This document shows, piece after piece, positions 63,304-64,000 of a stretch of DNA of 64,000 nucleotides. The stretch is from Maritimibacter fusiformis (GTDB taxonomy: Bacteria > Pseudomonadota > Alphaproteobacteria > Rhodobacterales > Rhodobacteraceae): contig NZ_VSIY01000013.1 of NCBI RefSeq assembly GCF_008086115.1, positions 186,001 through 250,000 of the forward strand, read 5' to 3'. Made by a program: the position numbers and the translations under genes. Each line of letters opens with the position of its first letter. The first letter of the stretch is position 1. Below the pieces are notes generated by a model. That model had not been told where the DNA came from, searched no databases, and saw only the letters and a list, made by a program, of their open reading frames with translations.

Positions 63304-64000
63304 CAGCCCGCCGCCTTGTCATGTTCCGACATCATCAGGCCGGGGTTCAGAATGCCTCTCGGGTCGAATTTCTGCTTGAGACCTCGCATCAACGCCGCCA
63401 CCGGCGCGGGCTGCGGTTGGAATACGGCAATCCGGCCCCGCAGCGCCTCGGAGGCTCGCACCAGCATCGCGTGCCCGCCATGTGCCGCGATCTGCCCCCG
63501 GATCAGCCCCTCCCCGGCATCGTCGCCACCATCCTCGAGCGCCAGCCACATCAGCCCGCCGCCCCAGTCGTAGATGCCGCGATGCACCAGCCCCGCCGCC
63601 GTGAGCGCCGCCGAAATCACCGGCGCATCCGAAGGCTTGACCGACAGCCGCCATATCACGCGGCCATCCCCGGCAAAGGGCGCTACGTCCCGCACCTCGC
63701 GCCACAGCACCGCACTCGCCACACCCTCGACCACCTCCCAGCCCGCAAACCCGGCCCCGGCCAACGCGCCCGCGCGATAGCGCACCGACATCTCAGAGCC
63801 TTCGATGCGCACCCGCGTCTCGCTCGCCTCGCCGACCTCCAGATGCACAGTCCCGCTGATGTCCCAAGGCGACCCCAAGGCACGCGCCAGCGCCGCCACA
63901 CCCTCGGCCAACCCCAGCCCACGCGCCACCAGCGTCGCCTCGGTCTCCGGCACCGCCTGCACCTTGAGGCTGACCTCGGTCAGAACCCCGAGCGTGCCCC
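63303..64000 (-). CDS. glcE: Glycolate oxidase FAD-binding subunit, 3' part
   Basis: The C-terminal 232 residues of GlcE; the frame runs to the window edge without a start. The portion visible is GTLGVLTEVSLKVQAVPETEAT followed by the FAD-linked oxidase C-terminal fold, with WEVVEGVASAVLWREV and IWRLSVKPSDAPVI, and PRGILNPGLM at the end, the usual FAD-family closing motif. A GTG at 63962 is not the real start. Overlaps glcF start by three bases. Confidence 0.9.
   Translation of the reverse strand, partial: GTLGVLTEVSLKVQAVPETEATLVARGLGLAEGVAALARALGSPWDISGTVHLEVGEASETRVRIEGSEMSVRYRAGALAGAGFAGWEVVEGVASAVLWREVRDVAPFAGDGRVIWRLSVKPSDAPVISAALTAAGLVHRGIYDWGGGLMWLALEDGGDDAGEGLIRGQIAAHGGHAMLVRASEALRGRIAVFQPQPAPVAALMRGLKQKFDPRGILNPGLMMSEHDKAAG

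Overview
The window is GC-rich DNA from an alphaproteobacterium, almost certainly a member of the Rhodobacteraceae (Rhodobacterales). Three things point there: a SAM/SAH-type riboswitch in front of metK (a class known almost only from Rhodobacterales), the block cmk-rpsA-ihfB-lapA-trpF-trpB, and a Fur-family regulator of Irr type divergent from fabA-fabB-fabI. No phage structural genes, integrases, transposases or CRISPR arrays were found. Most of the window is core chromosome with short accessory insertions.

Layout. 1-3.4 kb: serine hydrolase (cut by the window edge), DUF2237 protein and malQ. 3.5-5.6 kb: a small accessory island with a secreted protein, a membrane-tethered LuxR-type regulator and two exported proteins ending in long poly-aspartate tails. 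5.8-10.7 kb (minus): trpB, a small ORF, trpF, lapA, ihfB and rpsA, the last with a promoter and a terminator-like hairpin in its leader. 10.9-20.3 kb: an opposite-strand exported protein, then (minus) cmk, aroA, trmB, metK with its riboswitch, lnt, a CorC-like protein, ybeY and phoH. 20.4-22.8 kb (minus): a lipoprotein and an OmpA-domain protein that share a cysteine-bearing module, then miaB. 22.9-25 kb: two proteins of unknown role and an FKBP isomerase.

25-29 kb: Irr, fabA, an AT-richer nuclease gene wedged between fabA and fabB, then fabB and fabI. 29-36 kb: a plus-strand catabolic-looking run (haloacid dehalogenase, three alpha/beta hydrolases, Thr/Ser dehydratase, endonuclease/phosphatase-fold protein, zinc alcohol dehydrogenase), followed by tRNA-Arg(TCT). 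36-37.4 kb: three related very small membrane proteins around a cytochrome b561. 37.6-41.4 kb: lepA, a short ORF, and a DNA methyltransferase fused to an Mrr-like nuclease domain. 41.4-48.5 kb: acylphosphatase, a PfkB sugar kinase, tyrosine phosphatase, sirtuin, a MerR regulator facing a cation efflux gene across a recognisable MerR-type operator, a Pit phosphate transporter and a Nudix protein.

48.6-54.6 kb: hrpB, a DUF3108 protein, meaB and an ABC exporter. 54.8-59.6 kb (minus): hypF-hypC-hypD-hypE, the Fe(CN)2CO assembly genes of [NiFe] hydrogenase, with no hydrogenase, hypA or hypB in view. 59.8-64 kb: rpmB, a DUF2946-like protein, a PCu(A)C copper chaperone, a trypsin-like protease, and glcF with the 3' part of glcE running off the end.

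Starts were chosen from Shine-Dalgarno placement, overlap with neighbours and recalled family N-termini. No searches could be run. The least explained items are the twin poly-Asp proteins, the shared lipoprotein/OmpA module, a repeated motif found upstream of three minus-strand genes, the rpsA leader, and the methyltransferase-nuclease fusion with a compositionally distinct recognition region.
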